Source: Chloracidobacterium sp. (GTDB lineage Bacteria > Acidobacteriota > Blastocatellia > Pyrinomonadales > Pyrinomonadaceae). From it: a stretch of DNA of 43,376 nt. The notes beneath the pieces are model-generated. The model saw nothing but the letters and a program-made list of their open reading frames with translations. It was not told the DNA's origin and did no database searches. The stretch spans positions 1-43,376 of the forward strand of contig JANYIL010000135.1 of the NCBI GenBank assembly GCA_025362075.1, written 5' to 3'. Numbering within the stretch: position 1 is the stretch's first letter; each line of letters starts with the position of its first letter. Both the position numbers and the translations under genes were made by a program. Shown piece by piece: positions 25,080-31,906 of the stretch.

Positions 25080-25991
25080 ATGTCTAAAAAGCATTCCATT
25101 TTGATTGTCATCATTAGTCTGATAACTGCCCTAAGCGCGATTGCACAGACTGAAAAAAAACTGCCTGTTTTTGAAACAAAATCGTATCGCGTAGCAGTTG
25201 AATCGATGCAAAAGAAAGCTAGCAATTACAAGGTAATTCTGATATTTGAAAACCTAACGGACAAACCCATTAATATTAATTGGATTTCAAAAAACGGGTT
25301 TCCTTATGATGCTGGCCCGTATCTAATTGATGAACGGGGCAATAAGTATTTTCTTCAGGATCAAGATTCTGAAAAAGTCGTTGGCTTTGGGGCTTTGGGT
25401 GGCGGAACTCAAGTCCCATCCAAGATAAAACTAAAATCAAGCTTTCTCTTTTTTGGAGATGGAAATGGAACGAGCTTTAGCCTTAAGGCGACTGAATACC
25501 CCGATTTTAACGTGACAAAACAAATCACCATAGACGGTTTAAGAGTTGCATTTGATGAAGATAAGACACTTACCAGTGAAGCCTTGAAGTTTCCCACTTT
25601 CAATACTGAGTCTTACCGACTTGTGGTTGAGTCAGCGGTCAGGCGGGGTGATGACATCATTTTGACCTTAGTTTTTGAGAGTTTGGCGGACAAGGCCTTT
25701 ATTTTAATGTGGGGATCGGGGAATGTCGATTACACTACTGGAAGTTTTGAAGGTAAAGAGCCATATCTCATTGACGAAAATGCCGATAGGTATTATATGC
25801 GAAGACAAGATATGGCCAGGCTAGTAGGTTATGGCGGTGGCGAGCCTCCTGAACTATTACCGAAAACAAAACTGAAAACTCAGTTAATTTTCCACGTCAT
25901 CGGGAGCGGTACGGTCTTCACGTTGGGCTGCAAAGAAGTCCGCCCAAAACAGGACCGCCCAATTGTAATTGAAGGTATTAAACCTCAATAA
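25080..25991 (+). CDS. Secreted protein with two copies of an unknown beta-rich domain
   Basis: A 303-residue protein with a signal peptide (about 1-23, ILIVIISLITALSAIAQ). The mature part is an internal duplication. Repeat 1 (about 28-157) begins PVFETKSYRVAVES and repeat 2 (about 171-301) begins PTFNTESYRLVVES. Both then show an IFENLTDKP/VFESLADKA segment, a PYLIDE (D/N)-rich segment, VGFG/VGYGG, a Lys-rich PSKIKLKS/PKTKLKT segment, and a closing ITIDGLRV/IVIEGIKP strand. The pattern suggests two tandem immunoglobulin-like modules acting outside the cytoplasm. The function is unknown. ATG 25080 follows a purine-rich GGAGCGAGAAAATAAT. It may be cotranscribed with the small membrane protein upstream. 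Confidence 0.8.
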   Translation: MSKKHSILIVIISLITALSAIAQTEKKLPVFETKSYRVAVESMQKKASNYKVILIFENLTDKPININWISKNGFPYDAGPYLIDERGNKYFLQDQDSEKVVGFGALGGGTQVPSKIKLKSSFLFFGDGNGTSFSLKATEYPDFNVTKQITIDGLRVAFDEDKTLTSEALKFPTFNTESYRLVVESAVRRGDDIILTLVFESLADKAFILMWGSGNVDYTTGSFEGKEPYLIDENADRYYMRRQDMARLVGYGGGEPPELLPKTKLKTQLIFHVIGSGTVFTLGCKEVRPKQDRPIVIEGIKPQ

Positions 25992-26054
25992 CTGCCTCAT
26001 TTCTTGAAAACCAAAAAGATGTTAGAGAGGAAGTAACAGATTGATATTTAATAC

Positions 26055-26332
26055 TAGTGTCATGTCACCATTGAAGTGTCGCGTTTTGGTCGCCAACGGC
26101 GACGGACATTAAAGCCCAGGGTGGAGCAAAGCGGAACCCTGGGAAGAGAACGAGAGGCAATTCGCATCGCTGAAAGCGACGAACAACCCACGAGTTGTCG
26201 CTCCCTTTCAGGGAGCCGTATCCACGATGCCGTTTACCTATGGTTCCGGCTTCGCCTACACCATAGGCTTTAATGTTTGTCGCCTTTGGCGACCGACGGA
26301 TTTTACGACGCTTCAATATTGACATGACACTA
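26055..26332. mobile_element. 278-bp MITE-like element with TA-flanked terminal inverted repeats
   Basis: The ends carry 25-base inverted repeats at 26057-26081 and 26306-26330, beginning GTGTCATGTCA and matching at 22 of 25 positions. Each is bordered by the dinucleotide TA (26055-26056 and 26331-26332). This is the target-site pattern of IS630/Tc1-mariner elements. There is no transposase inside, so it would be non-autonomous and depend on an element elsewhere. The interior is the hairpin-rich module element annotated separately. Short open frames across it are products of the repeat. Family assignment is inferred from end structure only. Confidence 0.65.
26089..26293. repeat. Modular palindromic repeat element, copy 1
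   Basis: Two modules face each other. Each has a short hairpin (GTCGCC-AAC-GGCGAC at 26089-26103; GTCGCC-TTT-GGCGAC at 26279-26293), the linker ACATTAAAGCC, then a longer stem. The stems are CCCAGGGT with ACCCTGGG (26115-26122/26136-26143) and CCTATGGT with ACCATAGG (26237-26244/26260-26267). The centre holds TCGCTGAAAGCGA and CTCCCTTTCAGGGAG hairpins. A second copy lies at 42507-42722. Arm sequences differ between modules while pairing is kept. Confidence 0.8.
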
Positions 26333-26427
26333 GGACGGTTGATGATAACGTGCTTAATTCGGTCATTGTCTGCGACACCTGTCGCTAATTCCATTTGTAA
26401 GCCTTTAGAAAACTGGACTTAGATACC

Positions 26428-27117
26428 ATGGGTTTCAATTTCTGGAAATACGCCACTTTTGCAATAGCTGGAGTAATTCTGGTAGGGATAGGTGTCCTTA
26501 TCGGAAAGGTTGTTAACGGGCAAAAAGACATAGCTTTTCGCAACGACACTAATTCGTTAAATATACAAAATGCGGAACTCAATAGATCATCGTCAAACCC
26601 CTCGTTAGTTACTAAAGGTTCGAAACCGGCCAACATGTCGAACTCAACTCCAAAACCCGTTGCAACAGCGGCATCAAACGCTGCCACTCTTGATCCTCAA
26701 AAAAATGTCTCTCCCCAAACAGAAACTCCAATGGTTGGCGTATCTGCGGCTTTGTCTGAAAAACTGCTGCGCGACAAAATTCAAAATGAGTCGAAAGGGC
26801 GAATCAAATTAATTAACTTTTCAAAGACTAATGGGCAGGAACTTAATATTCTGGGGATGTCATTGTACAAGGTGGAATATAACGGCCAAATTGTATTTTT
26901 AGAAGACTGTCTTTGGGGAAATTTCCGCCTAATTCTCGGCCAGGGTTATGAGTGGAAAGGCGATTTTAACATTTATGAATCGCGCCTTCCATCCATAATG
27001 GGTATGCCACCGCCAGAAACTCACGAAACGGGAATAAAGGGCAAGACTAAGGACCTCAAAGGAAACCTTTTATTAGAGAAAACAGAAAAAGGCTGGCGCG
27101 AAGCAACAGGTCTTTAG
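26428..27117 (+). CDS. Hypothetical membrane-anchored protein
   Basis: A 229-residue protein of no recognised family. A short cytoplasmic N-terminus leads to one membrane helix (about 10-28, FAIAGVILVGIGVLIGKVV). A Ser/Asn/Thr-rich low-complexity linker follows (about 35-105), then a folded C-terminal domain (about 108-229). The latter includes LINFSKTNGQELNILGMSLYKVEYNGQIVFLEDC, which resembles small sensor-like beta domains, and a Gly/Lys-rich end. It would sit outside the inner membrane. It is in the low-GC stretch, about 95 bases after the MITE-like element, and is convergent with the DUF2203 gene. ATG 26428 has GGAC upstream, only a weak ribosome binding site. Confidence 0.7.
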   Translation: MGFNFWKYATFAIAGVILVGIGVLIGKVVNGQKDIAFRNDTNSLNIQNAELNRSSSNPSLVTKGSKPANMSNSTPKPVATAASNAATLDPQKNVSPQTETPMVGVSAALSEKLLRDKIQNESKGRIKLINFSKTNGQELNILGMSLYKVEYNGQIVFLEDCLWGNFRLILGQGYEWKGDFNIYESRLPSIMGMPPPETHETGIKGKTKDLKGNLLLEKTEKGWREATGL

Positions 27118-27205
27118 AATGGCAAAAAAACGCCAGCAAATTATCTTGAATATATAGTAAAATAGCTTGCCAATGAAACTTTTGATTGCTTCACTTTTTA
27201 TACTT

Positions 27206-27580
27206 TCACAGCGGCTGCCTGCCCGCGAAGCCCGCTTCCGGTTCGTGCCACCATTCGATACGCTCATTCTCGCCGAGTTGCCAGCATAGCAGGACAAGGC
27301 GGTCGCCGCGGAGGCTTGGGAAATCGATCAGGCCGCGGGAATAGTCCTTTAGTTCGACGCCCAGGTCGTGCAGTTCGGTAGTGAGCAAGCCGATGTTGTA
27401 CAGTCGGTTGACATAGGCGGTTCCGCCTTCCATGCCGCCGCCAAATTCGGACGCGCCGGCAGCAAGTCTGGCCGCGTCGCGCATGCTGTTGATCGCGGCA
27501 TAGAGGGTCTGGATCGAACGCAGCTTGGGAATTATATCGGGAAGGAGGTCGTTGGCCTCGTCGACGGTGAACATTTTCAT
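27206..27580 (-). CDS. DUF2203 family protein
   Basis: A 124-residue protein matching the DUF2203 pattern over its whole length. It shows FTVDEANDLLPDIIPKLRSIQ at the start, a central GGGMEGGTAYVNRL with NIGLLTTELHDLGVELKDYSRGLIDFPS, and the conserved end LVLLCWQLGENERIEWWHEPEAGFAGRQPL. The invariant GLIDFPS, LCW, WWHE and GRQPL elements are all present. The function of the family is unknown; it is small, soluble and cytoplasmic. Its ATG overlaps the TGA of the upstream NYN gene as ATGA (27577-27580), so the two are translationally coupled and may act together. Confidence 0.88.
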   Translation of the reverse strand: MKMFTVDEANDLLPDIIPKLRSIQTLYAAINSMRDAARLAAGASEFGGGMEGGTAYVNRLYNIGLLTTELHDLGVELKDYSRGLIDFPSLRGDRLVLLCWQLGENERIEWWHEPEAGFAGRQPL

Positions 27581-28281
27581 CCTCGCTCTCGCAGATCGGC
27601 AAAATCCGTAACATCTTCGGTGTCAGCGTCCGAATAGTCCGTGTCAAATGGTGCGGGCCGCGCCACTTGCTTAAATTCACCGCTTCGCTCCTCATCCACA
27701 TGCAGCTCGCCGGGCGGCACAAAAGACGGCACATCGTACTCGCCCGTTTGAGTGGAATCTTTCCTGATAAGATCGCCGATATCGCCCAGATCGATAAAGA
27801 AATCGGCAACGTCGATCAGTCTCGGGGCGGTATTTGAGCGAAATCCGGCAACCTCGACGCGGCAGCCCTTATAGGCAACGGCGTTGACGGCGTATACAAA
27901 ATCTTCGTCGCCCGACACCAGCACCGCCGTGTCATAACGGCCCGCAAGGCTCAGCATATCAACGGCGATCTCGACATCGAGATTTGCCTTTCTCGTGCCG
28001 TCGTAAAATGTCTTGAGCTGTTTTTGTATAACGCGAAATCCATTGCGACGCATCCACAGCAAGAATCCCTGCTGCCGCTCGGCGCCCACGTCGACGCCTG
28101 TATAGAAGAATGCCCTCAGCAGCCGCCCGTCGCCGAGCACAACGCGGAGCAGCTTATTGTAATCGATATCTATGTTATGAAAACGCGCCGCGTGAAACAG
28201 GTTGTTGCCGTCGATAAAAACCGCCACCCTGCCACGATGCCCAAACTGCCACGAAGACGTGGTAGTCGTGTCAAACTGCAT
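27577..28281 (-). CDS. NYN-domain protein (LabA/DUF88-like, PIN-fold nuclease)
   Basis: A 234-residue protein. The NYN/PIN-like domain (about 15-165) shows the acidic residues expected for metal binding: VAVFIDGNNLFHAA (D near 25), KANLDVEIAVDMLSLA, and VLVSGDEDFVYAVNAVAYKGCRVEVAG. NYN proteins are generally cytoplasmic endoribonucleases or RNA-binding relatives. The C-terminal 70 residues are acidic and probably disordered (DTDYSDADTEDVTDFADL). An in-frame TTG at 28296 gives a longer frame, but ATG 28281 has GAGG 10 bases upstream and is preferred. It is coupled by a 4-base overlap to the DUF2203 gene. The RNA target is unknown. Confidence 0.87.
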   Translation of the reverse strand: MQFDTTTTSSWQFGHRGRVAVFIDGNNLFHAARFHNIDIDYNKLLRVVLGDGRLLRAFFYTGVDVGAERQQGFLLWMRRNGFRVIQKQLKTFYDGTRKANLDVEIAVDMLSLAGRYDTAVLVSGDEDFVYAVNAVAYKGCRVEVAGFRSNTAPRLIDVADFFIDLGDIGDLIRKDSTQTGEYDVPSFVPPGELHVDEERSGEFKQVARPAPFDTDYSDADTEDVTDFADLRERG

Positions 28282-28585
28282 TATGTTGTACCTCAACCCA
28301 CTTGTATATTGGCTAATTCGTGAGGTGCGACAGACATTTGGAGAAGATCGGCGATGGCAAAAAGGTTTGCTAAATCAGGATTTGATCTTAAGGATCAGAA
28401 TATCTTGGTTTTCAAAAAATATCAGTTTGAATCTAATAAAATGCCTAGGATAATTCACCAGCACCAATCGTTCAGTTGTCCGCCTTGTCAAAAATGAGCC
28501 TGCCTCTAGTTTGCCAATCCGGCGCGATGCGGTCAAGCAATTTGAGAACGAAAGTGTTAAAATTCTTTTTCGCGAAGCGATTTTT

Positions 28586-29596
28586 ATGGCCGATCTTGCT
28601 GAAAACCAGCCCGACGACGCTCCAGGGTTTGATCAGAGAATCCAGACGGAGGACATCGCTTTTAAGCCGTCCGAAATGCTACCGTGCTCGGCCTGCAAGC
28701 GGATGAATCCGCCCAACCGCCTCAAATGTCTCTATTGTGCCAGCGAACTTGAGATCAGACCGGAAAATGCGACGCTCATTCGGCCAAATCTCCGAAAACT
28801 CGAAGGATGGGAACGGGGCTTTAATGTAATTCTTTGCGAACCGGTCGCCTCGAACCAATTTCCACTTGTAAATGCAGCATCATTCTTGTCAATGGATCCG
28901 GACGATCTAATCGTGATAGTCGATGTCGCAGAACCATTGCCGTTGGTACGGGTCGAAAGCCGGGTCGAAGCTGATGTTTTGGTCGCCGGTCTGGCCAGCC
29001 TCGGCCTCAAATGTTCGATTCTGGCAGATACCGATATAACTGATGACAAGGCGCCCGTTCGCTTGAGCAAAATCGAGCTGCGAGAGCATGGCATTGCCGT
29101 AACCGATTTCAATACGCATGCGGTGACCGAGATCGACGATCTCGCCCTACTGATACCGGGTTTCATTGCGACCGGCAAACTGGATTCCCTGGAAAAAAAA
29201 GGACGCGGCGGCAAAACCAAATTAGTCGACGAAACAGCGACCACTTCCGACGAATCGATCCTCGACCTTTACAGCCGGAACGACCCCGTCGGATTTCGTG
29301 TTCATCTGACGGGCTTTGATTTCTCATGTCTTGGCGACGACAAGGGGTTGATCGCTGTCGAGAATATGCGAAGGCTCCTCGCCGTCCTCAAAGAACATTG
29401 CCCGAATGCTCGGTTAGTGAGTAATTACAGGAAAGCTCGACCGGCACTCGGTCAGGTCTGGGAGATCGAGTCGCGAAAAGATCCGCAGGGGTTGAAGCGA
29501 TCGGGTTTTGGAAAGCGAGAGTTCGGCACCGTGGCCTCGACCAGCAATTTACGGCAGTTCACAAAATATTCGCGGCTCCAGTGGCATCTGTTATGA
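28586..29596 (+). CDS. Zinc-ribbon hypothetical protein
   Basis: A 336-residue protein not assigned to a named family. A zinc ribbon CSACKRMN...CLYCASEL (C34, C37, C48, C51) lies near the N-terminus. The rest, about 75-336, looks like a soluble alpha/beta fold with strands such as FNVILCEP, DLIVIVDVAEPLPLVRV, GLKCSILADTDI and FRVHLTGFDFSC, without obvious catalytic motifs. Its TGA overlaps the ATG of the rRNA methyltransferase gene as ATGA, so a role linked to RNA or translation is possible but unproven. The start at 28586 is preferred; the frame is open to 28511 but the extra residues look unrelated. Confidence 0.75.
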   Translation: MADLAENQPDDAPGFDQRIQTEDIAFKPSEMLPCSACKRMNPPNRLKCLYCASELEIRPENATLIRPNLRKLEGWERGFNVILCEPVASNQFPLVNAASFLSMDPDDLIVIVDVAEPLPLVRVESRVEADVLVAGLASLGLKCSILADTDITDDKAPVRLSKIELREHGIAVTDFNTHAVTEIDDLALLIPGFIATGKLDSLEKKGRGGKTKLVDETATTSDESILDLYSRNDPVGFRVHLTGFDFSCLGDDKGLIAVENMRRLLAVLKEHCPNARLVSNYRKARPALGQVWEIESRKDPQGLKRSGFGKREFGTVASTSNLRQFTKYSRLQWHLL

Positions 29597-30441
29597 AGAA
29601 AAAGTTTCCCGTCCGCAATCCAAGTCCCAAAGACAGACGGGATGACGGCGGTTTCAAAAACCAGCCGCCTCGCGGTGCGAGTTCGTCTTCGCCCGTGCCA
29701 GCCAATTCGTCACTGATCTACGGCGTGCTGCCGGTTTTAGAAGCTCTACGGGCCGATAATCGCCGTGTCGACAAGGTGTTGATCGCCGACGGGGCCAAGG
29801 AGCACCGGCTGTCGGAGATCGTGGATCTGTGCCGCTCGCACTCAATCGCGTGGAACCGCGTTCCGCGCGAGACGTTTGCCAAACATCTTGATCCGCAGGT
29901 AAATCACCAGGGGGTACTCGCGTTTTCGGCGTCCGCCGACTATGTGACGACCGACGACATACTGGAGCAGGCTGGCGACACTCCGCTGATCGTCATCCTC
30001 GATGGCGTCGAAGACCCGCGAAATCTGGGAGCGATCTTACGCGCAGCCGAATGTGCGGGTGCCCACGGCGTCATCATTCCCGAACGCCGAGCGGTCGGCC
30101 TGAACGACACCGTAGCAAAATCCTCCGCCGGTGCTATCGAATATGTAAAGGTCGCAAAAACAACAAACCTCAATCGCCTGATCGAGGGCCTCAAGGAATG
30201 CGATATCTGGGTTGTCGGTACGAGCGCTGATGCTGAGACGAGCTACACCGACTGGGATTGGACGCGGCCGAGTGCTCTCGTACTCGGTGGTGAGGGCGGG
30301 GGGCTTCACCGGCTGGTCGCGGAGAACTGCGACGTCTTGGTAAAAATACCGATGTATGGAAAAATAGATTCACTGAACGTATCGGTCGCCGCCGGCGTAA
30401 TACTTTTCGAAGCACGGCGACAAAGAAAAGTGAACAGTTAA
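29593..30441 (+). CDS. rlmB: TrmH-family 23S rRNA (guanosine-2'-O-)-methyltransferase, RlmB type
   Basis: A 282-residue SpoU/TrmH methyltransferase. Residues 1-35 are basic and disordered. A substrate-binding domain follows (about 40-115, IYGVLPVLEALRADNRRVDKVLIAD). The SPOUT catalytic domain (about 125-280) has motif 1 DGVEDPRNLGAILRAAECAG with the conserved N and R, motif 2 ALVLGGEGGGLHRL and motif 3 IPMYGKIDSLNVSVAAGVILFEARRQ. RlmB methylates G2251 of 23S rRNA at the peptidyl-transferase P loop; RlmB versus another TrmH subtype is inferred from length and motif 3. ATG 29593 overlaps the upstream TGA; a GTG at 29581 is an alternative. Confidence 0.9.
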   Translation: MKKKFPVRNPSPKDRRDDGGFKNQPPRGASSSSPVPANSSLIYGVLPVLEALRADNRRVDKVLIADGAKEHRLSEIVDLCRSHSIAWNRVPRETFAKHLDPQVNHQGVLAFSASADYVTTDDILEQAGDTPLIVILDGVEDPRNLGAILRAAECAGAHGVIIPERRAVGLNDTVAKSSAGAIEYVKVAKTTNLNRLIEGLKECDIWVVGTSADAETSYTDWDWTRPSALVLGGEGGGLHRLVAENCDVLVKIPMYGKIDSLNVSVAAGVILFEARRQRKVNS

Positions 30442-30470
30442 CAATTCACTATTAACTATTACCTAAGATT

Positions 30471-30986
30471 ATGTTTTGCCCAAAATGCGGTGGCCAAAAC
30501 CCTGAAACAGGCAAATTTTGTCGGAGTTGCGGCACTGACCTCGGCAACGTTTCACAGGCGTTGACCGGAGCCTTACCCCCGGCCAGACAGATTCTTGATC
30601 GCAAAGGCAAGCCCGTTAGCTGGGATCGGGCCGTAGCTAAGATCTTTACGGGTTTGGCCTTTATGGCGGTCTCGATCGCGTTGGCGTTTTCCCAGGCGGG
30701 ACGCGGTTGGTGGTTCTGGATGCTGATCCCCGCTTTCTCAAGCCTCGGCGCCGGTGTTGCTCAATACGTGCAACTGCGAAAGGCCGAAAAGGGCGGCATG
30801 ATGTATTCGCCTGAAATTTTGCCGCAGGCTCAAAACACCGCTCTGCCTCCACCCCAGACCCAATGGGTCAACCCTGAGTCGAAATACAAGACCGGTGACC
30901 TCGTCCCGCCGAGCGTTACCGACAACACGACCCGGCATCTCGAGATGGATTCCGAAGGCCAGACGATGACGCTGCCAAAGAAATAG
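30471..30986 (+). CDS. Zinc-ribbon membrane protein
   Basis: A 171-residue protein with an N-terminal zinc ribbon CPKCGGQNPETGKFCRSCG (C3, C6, C17, C20). Two membrane helices follow (about 56-73 and 79-97), separated by a short AGRGWWFW turn, then a hydrophilic Pro/Gln-rich tail. This zinc_ribbon_2 plus two-helix layout is common in Acidobacteriota-like genomes and has no established function; the zinc ribbon and tail would both be cytoplasmic. The gene follows the rRNA methyltransferase by 29 bases. It is convergent with the SDR gene, with only two bases between stops. Confidence 0.78.
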   Translation: MFCPKCGGQNPETGKFCRSCGTDLGNVSQALTGALPPARQILDRKGKPVSWDRAVAKIFTGLAFMAVSIALAFSQAGRGWWFWMLIPAFSSLGAGVAQYVQLRKAEKGGMMYSPEILPQAQNTALPPPQTQWVNPESKYKTGDLVPPSVTDNTTRHLEMDSEGQTMTLPKK

Positions 30987-30997
30987 ACTTATTTCTT
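30978..30997. terminator. Hairpin spanning two convergent stop codons
   Basis: AAGAAATA pairs perfectly with TATTTCTT around a 4-base loop, covering the stops of the zinc-ribbon gene and the SDR gene. The stem is AT-rich and weak, so termination is only possible. The symmetry may simply reflect that both genes end in Lys-Lys-stop. Confidence 0.3.
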
Positions 30998-31825
30998 CCG
31001 CAAGCTCATCTTGTGGCCGCTCAACCGCTCCATTATTCCGAGATACCGCTGGGGGAAGAGCCGCGACAAAATGCTGATCGCAAAGGCATCTTTGCCGATC
31101 AGTATTCGCGGGTTTCTCGCTTTTATTCCTGCAACGATCGCGTTCGCCGCTGTCTCCGGCGAGGTTTTCGCCACCTTGTCAAACAACCTGGTTCCCTGCT
31201 GTTTCCATTCATCCGGCGTGCCTTCGCCGACACGCGAATTACGGACGATATTAGTCAAAATGCCGCCGGGATGGACGCACGAAACGGCAATATTAGTTTC
31301 GGCGAGTTCGTGCTTTAGGCTCTCGGTAAAACCACGAACCGCAAATTTTGACGAGCAATACGCCGACTGTTCCTCGGGTGCGATAAAGCCGAAAACGCTG
31401 GAAACATTGACGATATGGGCCGCTTGCTGCTGCTTCAAAATTGGCAGGAACACCTTGCAGCCATAGACGACGCCCCAGAAATTAATCCCCATCAGCCATT
31501 CGAAATCCTCGATCGAAAGCTGCTCGAACGTACCGATAACGCCGACACCGGCATTGTTAATCAGGTGCGTCACGCGGCCATGTTTGGCCAAAACATCCTC
31601 GGCAAACTGCTGAACCTGACTGATATCGGAGACATCGGTCAGATGGGTCGAAACCGGAACGCCCAGCTTTTCGACCATCGCGGCGGTCTCGGCCAGGCCT
31701 TCCTCATTAACATCAGAAACAGCAATCCCGGCGATCTTTTCTTCAGCCAGCCGCACCGCAAGAGCCCGGCCGATTCCCGACGCGGCTCCTGTGATAACGG
31801 CAACGCTGTTTGAATCAAGGCTCAT
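30989..31825 (-). CDS. Short-chain dehydrogenase/reductase
   Basis: A 278-residue classical SDR. The cofactor motif TGAASGIG is at 12-19, the NNAG motif at about 90-93, and the catalytic set is Ser (NVSSVFGF), Tyr and Lys in YCSSK (about 156-160). An Asp-rich turn after beta 2 (VSDVNEEGL) suggests NAD(H) preference. The C-terminus has a hydrophobic and basic extension (ISILSRLFPQRYLGIMERL) often seen in SDRs that act on lipids or quinones near membranes. The substrate is not determinable. Motif order and length are normal. The gene stands alone between convergent and same-strand neighbours. Confidence 0.9.
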   Translation of the reverse strand: MSLDSNSVAVITGAASGIGRALAVRLAEEKIAGIAVSDVNEEGLAETAAMVEKLGVPVSTHLTDVSDISQVQQFAEDVLAKHGRVTHLINNAGVGVIGTFEQLSIEDFEWLMGINFWGVVYGCKVFLPILKQQQAAHIVNVSSVFGFIAPEEQSAYCSSKFAVRGFTESLKHELAETNIAVSCVHPGGILTNIVRNSRVGEGTPDEWKQQGTRLFDKVAKTSPETAANAIVAGIKARNPRILIGKDAFAISILSRLFPQRYLGIMERLSGHKMSLRKK

Positions 31826-31877
31826 AAGGAAATTTGACCACCGATCGCACAGATGGGACGGATCAAAACTGCTCTTA

Positions 31878-31906
31878 TCGGTGTGATTCGTGTAATCTGT
31901 GGCTAA
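31878..31906. repeat. Half-site of the CACGAATTACACGAAT repeat family
   Basis: Read on the minus strand this begins TTAGCCACAGATTACACGAA, closely matching the arms of the inverted repeat at 34405-34484. It lies between the beta-propeller gene stop (31907) and the SDR start. A degenerate opposite arm may lie around 31836-31866. Confidence 0.5.

Noticed and set aside
26065..26394. Open frames across the 26055-26332 element on both strands
   Set aside because: They are translations of the hairpin repeats, lack ribosome binding sites and known domains, and fall within a structured non-coding element.
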